A DNA stretch of 64,000 bases from Riemerella anatipestifer ATCC 11845 = DSM 15868 (GTDB taxonomy: Bacteria > Bacteroidota > Bacteroidia > Flavobacteriales > Weeksellaceae). The notes under the pieces are model-generated. The model searched no databases. It was not told where the DNA came from and was given only the letters and a program-made list of their open reading frames with translations. Every line of letters begins with the position of its first letter. Position 1 is the stretch's first letter. Below, piece after piece: positions 8,376-16,881 of the stretch. The stretch lies in the NCBI RefSeq assembly GCF_000252855.1, contig NC_017045.1, positions 1-64,000 of the forward strand. The letters run 5' to 3'. A program made the position numbers and the translations under genes.

Positions 8376-8577
8376 GTCGTACAACATAGTATTTGCAAAA
8401 GGCGGAGTTGAGGGAATGATAGAAAGTTCAGTAATATTTCAATCGCAAAATGCTTTTCAATTCAACTATTTTGATTAATTTAGTTTCATTGAAAAAGCAT
8501 TTGCTACGGTTGGACTGAATTGAACTTAAGGTTCATTTCAGTTCCGCCCTTCGCAAATACTTTTCCCGTTGTAACCA
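8376..8577 (+). repeat. attC-like site 8 (type B)
   Basis: Left box GTCGTACAAC is the perfect complement of the cassette 7 start GTTGTACGAC. Internal stem GCTTTTCAATT/CATTGAAAAAGC differs from site 4 yet still pairs; the loop keeps TAATTTAG (8476-8483). Right box GTTGTAACCA. Confidence 0.9.
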
Positions 8578-8592
8578 ATTTAGGAAAACCTT

Positions 8593-8970
8593 GTGGGAAA
8601 AATAACGGAAAAAGAAAATGAAGATTTAAAAGCTGATTTTGTATTACTAATGCACCCACGTTCCAAGTGGTTGTTTTGGAAATACTTTCGGAAATATCGA
8701 ATAGAAGGCTCTTTATGGAATAGCTCTGAATTTATTGTTTACAAGGGAATAGAGGTTGAATTTATGTTTTATTCACGAGAAAATGAATTATTATTTCAAG
8801 AAACCTATGAATTAGACCGCTGGTTACCTCCTCGAACTAAACGAGAATTGATAATAGATTTACCTGAATTAGTGAAGAAAACAGAACGGAAATTTAACCA
8901 TTTTGATTACCGAATTACTAAGTGGATAGAAGTATCAGGAGTAGGAGGACATAATACCGTTAAACCTTAA
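8593..8970 (+). CDS. Conserved 125-residue protein of cassette Y, copy 1
   Basis: Not recognised. 125 residues, GTG start, rich in Arg/Lys/Trp/Glu, no signal peptide; features HPRSKWLFWKYFRKYR and ELDRWLPPRTKRELI. The protein is identical to the copy at 25311 and nearly identical to that at 10683 (E8/I8 and S44/I44 differ). Synonymous-type changes dominate, supporting real coding. It is followed by 170 conserved bases without a gene. Cassette 8 spans 8569-9153. Confidence 0.72.
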   Translation: MGKITEKENEDLKADFVLLMHPRSKWLFWKYFRKYRIEGSLWNSSEFIVYKGIEVEFMFYSRENELLFQETYELDRWLPPRTKRELIIDLPELVKKTERKFNHFDYRITKWIEVSGVGGHNTVKP

Positions 8971-9143
8971 CTCCATCAAATTCTGGTGTCTAAACCTCAT
9001 AAATAATTGATTTTCATATTTTTACAACACGACACAGAATAACCTAATTATTGCATTAAGTATTAAAAATCAAAATGTTACAATGTTTAAACTGTCTGAA
9101 CAATCGGATTTAGGGTTAAGTATAAAGATAAAGAAATAAAAAC

Positions 9144-9280
9144 TGGTTACAACAAGGTATTGCCGCAAGCGGGGGTAATTGTTTTTTTAGAAAATTTTGT
9201 TTATCTTTGAGGTGTGGTATTTTAGTTGAAGTTAAGTGCAAAGAAGCCCCGCCTTCGGCAATACCCTGACCGTTAGCGGC
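9144..9280 (+). repeat. attC-like site 9 (type A)
   Basis: Left box TGGTTACAAC is the perfect complement of the cassette Y start GTTGTAACCA. Right box GTTAGCGGC. Loop identical to site 27, the site that follows copy 3 of cassette Y. Confidence 0.9.
9179..9209 (+). promoter_or_regulatory. Promoter inside attC-like site 9
   Basis: TTG 9179-9181, spacer 20, TATCTTTG 9202-9209. Confidence 0.68.
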
Positions 9281-9411
9281 AATCGTATCAAAACGCACGG
9301 CTGAAAAGAAATTTTTTGAATATGAGCATTAACAAAGCCCAAATTCTAAAAAACATTCGAATTACAGTGCATTAACACATACAGAATAACAACAGTTGAT
9401 AAAACAATAAA

Positions 9412-9861
9412 ATGAAAAACGGATTTAAAGTAATTGGAATTTCCACTCGGACAACAAACAAAGACAACAAATCAAAGGAAGATTTGGGAAAACTTTGGGG
9501 GCAATTCTATGCGGAAAACATTTTTGAGAAGATACCGAATAAAGTATCAGATGAAATATTTTCAATTTATACTGATTACAAAAGCAACTACACCGAGGAA
9601 TATACTACGATTATAGGTGTTCCTGTTTCAACACTAAATGAAATCCCTAACGGATTAGTCGGTCGGGAATTTGAAGCCGAGAATTTTCAAAAATTCGTAG
9701 CAAAAGGCGAAATGCCGAACGCTGTTATCAATACTTGGATAGACATTTGGAATAGAGACGAAGAACTCAATAGAAAATATACGTATGACTTTGAAGTATA
9801 TGGGGAAAACAGCCAAAAAGGTCAAGATTCGGAAGTGGAGATTTATATCGCAACAAAATAA
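9412..9861 (+). CDS. GyrI-like / effector-binding domain protein
   Basis: 149 residues forming a stand-alone GyrI-like small-molecule-binding domain: N-terminal strand FKVIGISTRT, helix with LGKLWGQFY, the mid segment YTTIIGVPV, and a C-terminal DFEVYG strand. Such domains bind drugs or act on gyrase. No DNA-binding part is present. The 130-base leader after site 9 holds no gene. Cassette 9. Confidence 0.78.
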   Translation: MKNGFKVIGISTRTTNKDNKSKEDLGKLWGQFYAENIFEKIPNKVSDEIFSIYTDYKSNYTEEYTTIIGVPVSTLNEIPNGLVGREFEAENFQKFVAKGEMPNAVINTWIDIWNRDEELNRKYTYDFEVYGENSQKGQDSEVEIYIATK

Positions 9862-9873
9862 GGAAAAACACCT

Positions 9874-10070
9874 GCCGCTAACATAGTATTTGCAAAAGGC
9901 GGGGTTAAGTGCAGGGTTGAAAATTTGGTAATATTTAGTCGCTCCTGCTTTTCCGTATTACTTTTTTCTTAAATTAGCAATACGGAAAAAGCATCCGCTT
10001 CGGTTGTGCTGAATTGAACTTATCGTCCAATTCAAACCCGCCCTTCGGCAATACCCTGACCGTTACCAGC
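9874..10070 (+). repeat. attC-like site 10 (chimera of types B and A)
   Basis: Left box GCCGCTAAC matches the cassette 9 start GTTAGCGGC. The left arm and internal stem are type B, but the right end CTTCGGCAATACCCTGACC is type A. Right box GTTACCAGC. Confidence 0.87.
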
Positions 10071-10530
10071 TATACACTCCAAACATTTCGCTAAGGACTT
10101 GAAACGATTAAAAAACGCTCTAAATTGTGAATAATAAGAAACTGAACTTAGACCCAGCCGAGCAGTGCGTGTTAGGGGGTCTAAATTCATTTTCTACAAC
10201 GGACGACTTAAAAGCATATTTTTGAATGAGCCGACTCCTAAAAAATGTTGGAGAGTACAGCTGATAACTTTTAACGCTCGACAGAATGTTGGACTTTTAA
10301 AACCTAAAAAAGAGGAAAAATCCCAAAGGAAAGGAACTCAAACTGACGAAAAGCGGAAAAACGAATGGATTTCGGAACTGAAAACAGAAAAAGAATAACT
10401 AAAAAACTGTGGAACTGACTAAAGGCTGAAAAACTAAACGGTCAAATTGTGGACTTGAACGCTGAAAACGTGAAAAATGTGCGGACTGAAAACTATGCGG
10501 AAAAGACACCACGCTGAAAAAAATAGTACA
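10071..10530 (+). other. Cassette X, copy 1: non-coding cassette
   Basis: About 460 bases without a credible gene. A 77-codon frame at 10165-10398 has no start context and is broken in copy 3, so it is not counted. The best feature is a hairpin TTAGACCC/GGGTCTAA (10148-10184) followed by TTCATTTTCT. It looks identical to 24700-25158 and similar to 19915-20367. It could encode a small RNA or carry regulatory signals; that is inference. Confidence 0.7.
10148..10184 (+). ncRNA. Conserved hairpin in cassette X
   Basis: TTAGACCC pairs perfectly with GGGTCTAA around a 21-base loop. The same element with changed but still pairing arms is at 16402-16439 in an unrelated non-coding cassette. Each copy is preceded by AGAAACTGAA and followed by TTCATTTTCT. 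Confidence 0.45.
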
Positions 10531-10667
10531 GCTGGTAACAAGGTATTGCCGCAAGCGGGGGATATTTGCATTTTAGAAACTTTTGTTTATCTTTGAAGTA
10601 TGGTATTTTAGTTGAAGTTAGGTGCTGAGAAGCCCCGCCTTCGGCAATACCCCGACCGTTGTAATCA
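10531..10667 (+). repeat. attC-like site 11 (type A)
   Basis: Left box GCTGGTAAC matches the cassette X start GTTACCAGC. Right box GTTGTAATCA, one base different from the box of Y copy 1. Confidence 0.9.
10566..10595 (+). promoter_or_regulatory. Promoter inside attC-like site 11
   Basis: TTG 10566-10568, spacer 19, TATCTTTG 10588-10595, aimed at cassette Y copy 2. Confidence 0.68.
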
Positions 10668-10682
10668 ATTTAGGAAAACCTT

Positions 10683-11060
10683 GTGGGAAAAATAACGGAA
10701 AAAATAAATGAAGATTTAAAAGCTGATTTTGTGTTACTAATGCACCCACGTTCTAAGTGGTTGTTTTGGAAATACTTTCGGAAATATCGAATAGAAGGCT
10801 CTTTGTGGAATATCTCTGAATTTATTGTTTACAAAGGAATAGAGGTCGAATTTATGTTTTATTCACGAGAAAACGAATTATTATTTCAAGAAACCTATGA
10901 ATTAGACCGCTGGTTACCTCCTCGAACTAAACGAGAATTGATAATAGATTTACCTGAATTAGTGAAGAAAACAGAACGGAAATTTAACCATTTTGATTAC
11001 CGAATTACTAAATGGATAGAAGTATCAGGAGTGGGAGGACATAATACCGTTAAACCCTAA
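10683..11060 (+). CDS. Conserved 125-residue protein of cassette Y, copy 2
   Basis: Second copy of the unrecognised 125-residue protein, GTG start. It differs from the other two at two residues (Ile instead of Glu at 8, Ile instead of Ser at 44) and at several silent positions, so it is the older duplicate. The 180 bases between its stop and site 12 match those after the other copies, except for small changes. Confidence 0.72.
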   Translation: MGKITEKINEDLKADFVLLMHPRSKWLFWKYFRKYRIEGSLWNISEFIVYKGIEVEFMFYSRENELLFQETYELDRWLPPRTKRELIIDLPELVKKTERKFNHFDYRITKWIEVSGVGGHNTVKP

Positions 11061-11240
11061 CTCTGTCAAATTTTTCTGTTTGAATCATATAAGTTATTGA
11101 TTTTCATATTTTTACAACACAGTGCAGAATAACCTAATTATTGCATTAAGTATTAAAAATCAAAATGTTACAATGGTTAAATTGTCTGAACAATCGGATT
11201 TAGGGTTAAGTATAAAGATAAAGAAATAAAGAAATAAAAC

Positions 11241-11377
11241 TGGTTACAACAAGGTATTGCCGCAAGCGGGGTTAATTGTTTTTTTAGAAAATTTTGTTTA
11301 TCTTTGAAGAGTGGTATTTTAGTTGAAGTTAGGTGCTAATAAGTCCCGCCTTCGGCAATACCCGGACCGTTAGCCGA
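11241..11377 (+). repeat. attC-like site 12 (type A)
   Basis: Left box TGGTTACAAC; the start of this copy is GTTGTAATCA, so one pair is mismatched. Right box GTTAGCCGA. Confidence 0.9.
11276..11306 (+). promoter_or_regulatory. Promoter inside attC-like site 12
   Basis: TTG 11276-11278, spacer 20, TATCTTTG 11299-11306, towards the restriction-modification cassette. Confidence 0.65.
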
Positions 11378-11457
11378 CACCCCACGAGCGATCGTGCAAA
11401 AATCGACATTCCGACAAATTTCAGCTTTGGAGTAACTTCAAACAAAAATTAAAATTG

Positions 11458-11465
11458 TATATTTG
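11458..11465 (+). promoter_or_regulatory. -7 box upstream of the GATC restriction-modification operon
   Basis: TATATTTG fits the Bacteroidota -7 element; no clear TTG lies at the right distance. It argues that translation of the first gene starts at 11490 and not at the TTG inside this box. Confidence 0.5.
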
Positions 11466-11489
11466 GAACGTATTTTGAATAAAAATGAA

Positions 11490-12416
11490 ATGACTAAATA
11501 TAAAATAGCAAAACCGTTTTTGAAATGGGCAGGTGGAAAAACACAACTCATTTCTGATATTGAACGAACTCTACCAACAAACATAACGCAGAAGAATTTC
11601 ACATATATTGAGCCATTTGTGGGTAGTGGGGCAGTACTTTTTTGGGTACTCAACAACTTTGCAAACCTAAAAAAAGCTGTAATTAACGACATCAACGAAG
11701 ATTTAATTAACACTTACAAAACCATTGCGGACAGACCAAAAGAGTTGATTTCAATTTTGCAAATAATGCAAAATGAATTTCACGCTCTGGAAGGAAACGA
11801 AGAAAAGAAGAAACTCTATTACTACCAGAAAAGAGAATTATACAATTCAAGAAAAGAAGAACAAAGCGGACAAGCCGCCCTGTTTATTTTTCTCAATCGT
11901 ACTTGTTTTAATGGTTTGTATCGAGTGAATAGAAAAAATGAATATAATGTTCCGATGGGAGGTTATAAAAAACCAACTATTTGCGACAAAGAAAATATTT
12001 TAGCAGTTAGCAACGCATTGCAAAAAGTAGAAATTTTGTGTGGCGATTTTGAGCAAACGCTTGATTTTGCAGAGCAAAATACGCTTTTCTATTTTGATCC
12101 ACCATACAAACCATTAAGCGAAACATCGAGTTTCAACTCTTATGCAAAAGATGAATTTAACGACAGCGAACAAATCAGATTAAGAGATTTCTGCAACAAA
12201 CTTGATATTTTAAATCATATATGGATTTTAAGTAATTCTGATGTGAAAGGAAAAGATGAAAATGATAATTTCTTTGACGATTTATATTCTGATTTCAACA
12301 TTCAAAGAGTTGATGCAAGAAGAAGTATAAATGCAAATCCAGAAAAAAGAGGAAAACTAACAGAGTTATTAATTACAAATCAAGTAAACAACGAAGAATA
12401 TGTCAGAGCAATTTAA
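11490..12416 (+). CDS. DNA adenine methyltransferase, DpnM/Dam type (alpha class)
   Basis: 308 residues from ATG 11490. Motif I region FLKWAGGKTQL, then EPFVGSGAVLFW, acidic motif NDINEDLINTY, and catalytic DPPYKPLSE with a downstream SSFNSY, all as in DpnM/M.MboI enzymes that methylate adenine N6 in GATC using S-adenosylmethionine. The C-terminal NADARRSINAN-like segment (RVDARRSINANPEKR) is typical of Dam. First gene of cassette 12; its stop overlaps the nuclease start by 17 bases. GATC specificity is inferred from the family. Confidence 0.9.
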   Translation: MTKYKIAKPFLKWAGGKTQLISDIERTLPTNITQKNFTYIEPFVGSGAVLFWVLNNFANLKKAVINDINEDLINTYKTIADRPKELISILQIMQNEFHALEGNEEKKKLYYYQKRELYNSRKEEQSGQAALFIFLNRTCFNGLYRVNRKNEYNVPMGGYKKPTICDKENILAVSNALQKVEILCGDFEQTLDFAEQNTLFYFDPPYKPLSETSSFNSYAKDEFNDSEQIRLRDFCNKLDILNHIWILSNSDVKGKDENDNFFDDLYSDFNIQRVDARRSINANPEKRGKLTELLITNQVNNEEYVRAI

Positions 12417-13239
12417 AATCTTTTTATCGCAACTTTCAGAAACTAACGCAACGCTTGATTATTTCGCAGATTTTAAGAAAATAAGGAACAATGTAAACAA
12501 AATTGCAATCAAACTTAACCAATTGAATTATTTAATTGGCAAAGAAAATTTGAAAGAAGCGGTAATAGAACTTTATGAAGAAAATTCAAAAGTTTTTGAA
12601 GTATTGGACATCTTGATTGCTATTCGCAAAAACAAAAACGCTAAAACATTCAACAACAAAGGCGAAATAGTATTGTTAGACACTTATTTCACCTCGCCTG
12701 AACTGATTTTGGAATACATTGAAGAAACGGGATTGGCAGAAGTTTTTAGAAACAAAGATGTTACTAATTTAGTTGACTATGTTTTTGGAATAGAGGTTGG
12801 TTTAGATACAAATGCACGAAAAAACAGAGGGGGTGACAATATGTCAAAAGCTGTTTCACTCATTTTTGACAAAGCAGGAGTTTTCTACAAAAAGGAAGTA
12901 AATAATACAATCTTTCCAGAAATCATAAGTTTAGGTGCAGATGTAAAACGTTTTGATTTTGTCATTAAAACCAAAAAGAAAACTTATTTAATTGAAACTA
13001 ATTATTACAATAGTGGAGGTTCAAAATTAAATGAAACAGCAAGATCTTATTCTGATGTTGCTCCTAAAATTAACCTATATGAAGGTTACGAATTTGTTTG
13101 GATAACTGATGGACAAGGTTGGTTTTCTGCAAAAAACAAATTAGAAGAAGCATATAACATAATTCCAAGTTTGTACAATTTGATAACACTTGAGGATTTT
13201 ATCAAGAAAATACAAGAAGAAACTGTAATAGAATTTTAA
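12400..13239 (+). CDS. Type II restriction endonuclease, DpnII/MboI family
   Basis: 279 residues, close to the DpnII length. The N-terminal half is helical; the catalytic core is KRFDFVIKTKKKTYLIETNY followed by YNSGGSKLNETARSY, characteristic of GATC-cutting DpnII/MboI enzymes. It lies between two methyltransferases, starts inside the first and ends right before the second. It would cut unmethylated GATC in incoming DNA. Confidence 0.9.
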   Translation: MSEQFKIFLSQLSETNATLDYFADFKKIRNNVNKIAIKLNQLNYLIGKENLKEAVIELYEENSKVFEVLDILIAIRKNKNAKTFNNKGEIVLLDTYFTSPELILEYIEETGLAEVFRNKDVTNLVDYVFGIEVGLDTNARKNRGGDNMSKAVSLIFDKAGVFYKKEVNNTIFPEIISLGADVKRFDFVIKTKKKTYLIETNYYNSGGSKLNETARSYSDVAPKINLYEGYEFVWITDGQGWFSAKNKLEEAYNIIPSLYNLITLEDFIKKIQEETVIEF

Positions 13240-14139
13240 ATGATAGTACCTTATTTCAAATCTGATGACAAAAACTTTTATCTTCTTCACGGAGATACAA
13301 TGGAACTTTTGCCAAAATTTGAACATAAGTTTGATATGGTTTTTGCCGACCCTCCTTACTTTTTATCTAACAATGGGCTTTCAATCCAAAACGGAAAAAT
13401 TGTAAGTGTAAACAAAGGGAAATGGGATAAATCTGAAGGTTTTGAATTTATCAACGACTTTAACAGAAAGTGGCTTTCATTGGTTCGCGAAAAGATGAAA
13501 GGTGATGCTACAATTTGGATTAGTGGAACAATGCACAATATTTTTTCAGTCGGGCAAATCTTGACAGAGTTAGGCTTTAAAATTTTAAACATTGTAACTT
13601 GGGAAAAGACAAATCCACCACCAAATTTTTCGTGCAGATACTTTACTTATTCAACCGAACAAATCATTTGGGCAAGAAAAACTGAAAAAGTCCCCCATTA
13701 TTTCAACTACAAGTTAATGAAGCAACTAAATGGCAATAGACAAATGAAAGACGTTTGGAAGTTACCAGCAATTGCACCTTGGGAAAAATCGTGTGGAAAA
13801 CATCCAACACAAAAACCTTTATCAGTTTTGACAAGACTTATTTTGGCTTCGACAAAACCAAACGCTTGGATTTTAGACCCACTTGCAGGAAGCTCAACGA
13901 CAGGAATTGCCGCAAATTTAGCTAACAGACGATTTTTAGGAATTGACCAAGAAGAAGAATTTTTGACAATCAGCAAGAACAGAAAATTGGAAATTGAAAA
14001 TCCAAAAATATCTGTAACATACCGACAAAAAATGGGAGGTTTCAACGACGAAAAAGAACTTGAATTATTTCTTGTCGAAGAACCAAGAACAGAATATAAA
14101 AATGAATTAAAACTCGAAAACAAAAGGGCGATCGGCTAA
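13240..14139 (+). CDS. DNA adenine methyltransferase, DpnA type (beta class)
   Basis: 299 residues. Catalytic motif ADPPYFLSNNGLS lies near the N-terminus (about 31-43) and the AdoMet-binding motif DPLAGSSTTGIAA near residue 210, the permuted order of beta-class enzymes such as DpnA, which can also methylate single-stranded GATC and aids survival when the system enters by transformation. It starts with ATG directly after the nuclease stop. Its own TAA stop is part of the left box of site 13. Confidence 0.9.
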   Translation: MIVPYFKSDDKNFYLLHGDTMELLPKFEHKFDMVFADPPYFLSNNGLSIQNGKIVSVNKGKWDKSEGFEFINDFNRKWLSLVREKMKGDATIWISGTMHNIFSVGQILTELGFKILNIVTWEKTNPPPNFSCRYFTYSTEQIIWARKTEKVPHYFNYKLMKQLNGNRQMKDVWKLPAIAPWEKSCGKHPTQKPLSVLTRLILASTKPNAWILDPLAGSSTTGIAANLANRRFLGIDQEEEFLTISKNRKLEIENPKISVTYRQKMGGFNDEKELELFLVEEPRTEYKNELKLENKRAIG

Positions 14140-14269
14140 CATCGTATTGGCAAAATGGCGGGTTAAGTCCTAATATAAAAGCAAGTAGTTCTATTTAACA
14201 TTAATGCTAAATTCAATATTTTGTGTTTTGATTTACGCTACTTCGCCAATACGTAAACCGTTATCTGCA
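14132..14269 (+). repeat. attC-like site 13 (type C)
   Basis: Left box TCGGCTAAC matches the cassette 12 start GTTAGCCGA. Arms CGTATTGGCAAAATGGCGGG and CTTCGCCAATACG; right box GTTATCTGCA. It overlaps the stop codon of the upstream methyltransferase. Confidence 0.87.
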
Positions 14270-14295
14270 ACCATTCAAAAAAAACGCAAAAAACT

Positions 14296-15126
14296 ATGAA
14301 AAGAATATTTTTGATAATTTTCTCTTTGATTTTATGTGATTTATATTTTTCACAGGATTATAAAATAATATATGAGTTTAAGTGGAAATCGGATAAATCG
14401 GACAGCAATTACAATTTAGAATTAATGGCTTTAACTACAAATTCAAAACTTTCCCAGTTTGAGGCTCTGTATAAATTTAAATATGACTCCTTAAAAACGG
14501 ATTTAAGAAACAAGGGTATTAGAAGTGTCCCAAGCCCAAGACATGAATGGAAATTCCAACAGTTGATAGAAAAGAATTTACAGAGTGGAAACATATTGGT
14601 AGAGCAGGATATTTTTGATAAAACTTATATCACTAAATACACCTGTAAACCTGAATGGAAAATTTTAAAGGACAAAAGAGAGGTTTTTGGCTACAACTCC
14701 CGTAGTGCAGAAACAAATTTTGGTGGAAGGAAATGGATAGCTTGGTTTACTGACGAAATTCCAATTACTGACGGTCCATATAAATTTTATGGACTTCCTG
14801 GATTAATTTTAAAAATAAGCGATTCTGAAGAAAACTTTATTTTTGAAGCTAAGGCATTGACACGGGAAAAAAGTGACATATCAAAACGCAACAGAGAATC
14901 AGCCATTGTAAAACTAACTCCAAAGCAATGGGAATCTTTTTGGGAGAAATTTCAGAAAGACCCTTCGAATATTTTTGCAAACCTAAATGAACAAGGTGCG
15001 ACTTACAGTTATGTTTATAACGGCAAAGATGTGAATACAAAGGAAGCTCGTGAATCTTTCAATAAAGTAGAAAAAGAAAAAATTAATTTCTTTAAAAACC
15101 CCATAGATTTAAAAAATTGTGAATAA
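14296..15126 (+). CDS. GLPGLI family secreted protein
   Basis: 276 residues with an N-terminal signal peptide (LIIFSLILCDLYFSQ). The name-giving motif YKFYGLPGLILKI lies near residue 163, after GGRKWIAWFTDEIPI. The GLPGLI family is common in Bacteroidota, where it is thought to be exported; function unknown. Only gene of cassette 13; a truncated relative closes the array at 40583. Confidence 0.88.
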   Translation: MKRIFLIIFSLILCDLYFSQDYKIIYEFKWKSDKSDSNYNLELMALTTNSKLSQFEALYKFKYDSLKTDLRNKGIRSVPSPRHEWKFQQLIEKNLQSGNILVEQDIFDKTYITKYTCKPEWKILKDKREVFGYNSRSAETNFGGRKWIAWFTDEIPITDGPYKFYGLPGLILKISDSEENFIFEAKALTREKSDISKRNRESAIVKLTPKQWESFWEKFQKDPSNIFANLNEQGATYSYVYNGKDVNTKEARESFNKVEKEKINFFKNPIDLKNCE

Positions 15127-15130
15127 TGCC

Positions 15131-15329
15131 TGCAGATAACATAGTATTTGCAAAAGGCGGGGAGGAGTAATGAATTGAAAAGTAGAAATATTTATCCGCA
15201 TCTGCTTTTCCGTATTACTTTTTTTCTTAGTTTAGCAATACGGAAAAAGCATCTGCTTCGGTTTGGTTGAAATTGAACGATTGGTTTAATTTAGCCCGCC
15301 CTTCGCAAATACTTTTCCCGTTGTGCGTC
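15131..15329 (+). repeat. attC-like site 14 (type B)
   Basis: Left box TGCAGATAAC is the perfect complement of the cassette 13 start. Internal stem GCTTTTCCGTATT/AATACGGAAAAAGC; loop motif TAGTTTAG at 15228-15235. Right box GTTGTGCGTC, same as after site 4. Confidence 0.9.
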
Positions 15330-15376
15330 AGCTTAAAACGACAGCGTAAATAACAAATAGACAAAAAACAGAAAAT

Positions 15377-16195
15377 ATGAAATTTATTTATTATAACTTA
15401 CTTTTTATACTTGTAACATTAACAAGTTGCTCAAATGCATCACAACCAAACGACCCTATTCCAGAACACGAAACTTTTAAAATTCAATCTAAACAAGTTG
15501 GAGAAGAAAGAGTAATCAATGTTTGGACACCAGAAAATTATAGAGCAAGTAAAGACTCTTTGCCTGTAATGTATATGGCAGATGGTGGAATAAAAGAAGA
15601 CTTTCCTCACATTGCAAATACTTTGGCTAAACTAATTAAAGAAAAGAAAATAAAACCTTTAATACTTGTCGGAATTGAAAACACTCAACGAAGAAGAGAT
15701 TTGACAGGCTTTACAGAAGTAACGAAAGACAAAGAAATTGCACCAGTTGTTGGTGGTTCAGAAAAATTTAGAGCATTTATCAAAGACGAACTTTTCCCTG
15801 AAATTAACAAAAGATACAGAACAACGACTGAAAAAAGTATAATTGGGGAATCTGCATCAGGACTTTTTGTAATGGAAACATTTTTCCTAACACCTGAAAT
15901 GTTTGACAATTATATCGCTTTTGACCCTTCACTTTGGTGGAATAATCATTATTTGGTAAGAACAGCAAAAGAACATTTAGCGAAATTTCCAATATCAGAA
16001 AAACGGATTTGGTTTGCAGGTTCAGACGCAGAAGACGTTTCGCCTTTTACAAAAGAATTAGCTGACATTTTTAAAACAGAGAACAAAGAAAATATTAAAT
16101 GGAAATTTTCAGACGAACCAAAAGAAAAACATACGACAATTTTCAGAGCAACGAAGGAAAAAGCAATTATTTGGACACTAAACAAAACTGAATAA
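15377..16195 (+). CDS. Putative esterase lipoprotein (alpha/beta hydrolase, esterase-D like)
   Basis: 272 residues. Lipobox LVTLTSC at about residues 12-18. The core resembles ferri-siderophore/acyl esterases: PVMYMADGG strand, LVGIENTQRR, the nucleophile elbow IIGESASGLF (Ser in GxSxS) near 158, and EKHTTIF giving the probable catalytic His near 255. It likely sits on a membrane facing the periplasm and hydrolyses esters; substrate unknown. Cassette 14. Confidence 0.83.
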   Translation: MKFIYYNLLFILVTLTSCSNASQPNDPIPEHETFKIQSKQVGEERVINVWTPENYRASKDSLPVMYMADGGIKEDFPHIANTLAKLIKEKKIKPLILVGIENTQRRRDLTGFTEVTKDKEIAPVVGGSEKFRAFIKDELFPEINKRYRTTTEKSIIGESASGLFVMETFFLTPEMFDNYIAFDPSLWWNNHYLVRTAKEHLAKFPISEKRIWFAGSDAEDVSPFTKELADIFKTENKENIKWKFSDEPKEKHTTIFRATKEKAIIWTLNKTE

Positions 16196-16204
16196 AAAGC
16201 CGAA

Positions 16205-16340
16205 CGCACAACAGCAGTTTGGCAAAATGGCGGGTTCAGTGCTAAAATGAACATTTGGTTTTCAAATGAACATTAGTGCTAAATTGAAAGTAAGTGCTTC
16301 AAAATCCGCCACTTCGCCAAGCTGCGAACCGTTGCACGCA
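16205..16340 (+). repeat. attC-like site 15 (type C)
   Basis: Left box CGCACAAC matches the cassette 14 start GTTGTGCG. Arms GCAGTTTGGCAAAATGGCGG and CCGCCACTTCGCCAAGCTGC; right box GTTGCACGCA. Almost the same sequence as site 31. Confidence 0.88.
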
Positions 16341-16719
16341 ACACTACTGAAACTCACGCTACAGAAATAAAACTAAATTTTTGCGATATAAAAGAAACTG
16401 AATCCAAACCGAACGAGGATAATGTAGAGAGGTTTGAATTCATTTTCTGTTTTTTGTATTACGGAATAGAATTGACTTTTACTCGTAGTGAATTTTCAAT
16501 AGCGTTGCGTACAACAGAACATTCGCTGAATTGATTTTATAGTCGTAGTGAATATGATTCTTGTAAAAAACTGGATTGAAAATAGGGGAGAATTGAATTT
16601 GAAAAAATAGAATTGATTTTAGGAAACTGAAATTGACTGAAAATGCTTGAAAAGTTGAATTTTAAACTATGCGAATATACCAAATTGTGAATATCAAATA
16701 GAAATGGAAATGAAAGTTC
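16341..16719 (+). other. Cassette 15: non-coding cassette
   Basis: About 380 bases without a credible gene on either strand. It holds a hairpin like that of cassette X at 16402-16439 and a repeated TCGTAGTGAAT (near 16485 and 16544). Its ends are complementary (GTTGCACGCA / TGCGTGCAAC), so it is an intact cassette. Confidence 0.65.
16402..16439 (+). ncRNA. Conserved hairpin, relative of the cassette X hairpin
   Basis: ATCCAAACC pairs with GGTTTGAAT (one mismatch) where cassette X has TTAGACCC/GGGTCTAA. The flanks AGAAACTGAA and TTCATTTTCT are shared. Changed arms with kept pairing suggest selection on structure. Confidence 0.45.
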
Positions 16720-16857
16720 TGCGTGCAACACGGGTTTTGCAAAAAAGCGGGAGTGGTTTTGTTTGGACATAATGTAATTTTTATTACCTTTGTGTTGTTG
16801 GGAGAAGGTAAGTGTTTTTTTAGCCCGCTTCTTCGCAAAGCCCCACCATTATGTGCA
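16720..16857 (+). repeat. attC-like site 16 (type D, altered core)
   Basis: Left box TGCGTGCAAC is the perfect complement of the cassette 15 start. Arms GGGTTTTGCAAAAAAGCGGG and CCCGCTTCTTCGCAAAGCCC. The right core reads ATTATGTGCA instead of GTT..., a substitution at the base next to the expected crossover. Confidence 0.82.
16763..16792 (+). promoter_or_regulatory. Promoter inside attC-like site 16
   Basis: TTG 16763-16765, spacer 19, TACCTTTG 16785-16792: a consensus promoter in a type D site whose loop is unrelated to that of type A sites. Confidence 0.7.
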
Positions 16858-16881
16858 ATGTCATAAAAAAAACCGTATAAA

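Noticed and set aside
10165-10398. 77-codon frame in cassette X copies 1 and 2
   Set aside because: It covers the conserved hairpin, has no plausible start context and is broken by an indel in copy 3.
11463-11489. Upstream TTG start for the DpnM-like methyltransferase
   Set aside because: It lies inside a TATATTTG -7 box; ATG 11490 gives the family-typical N-terminus.
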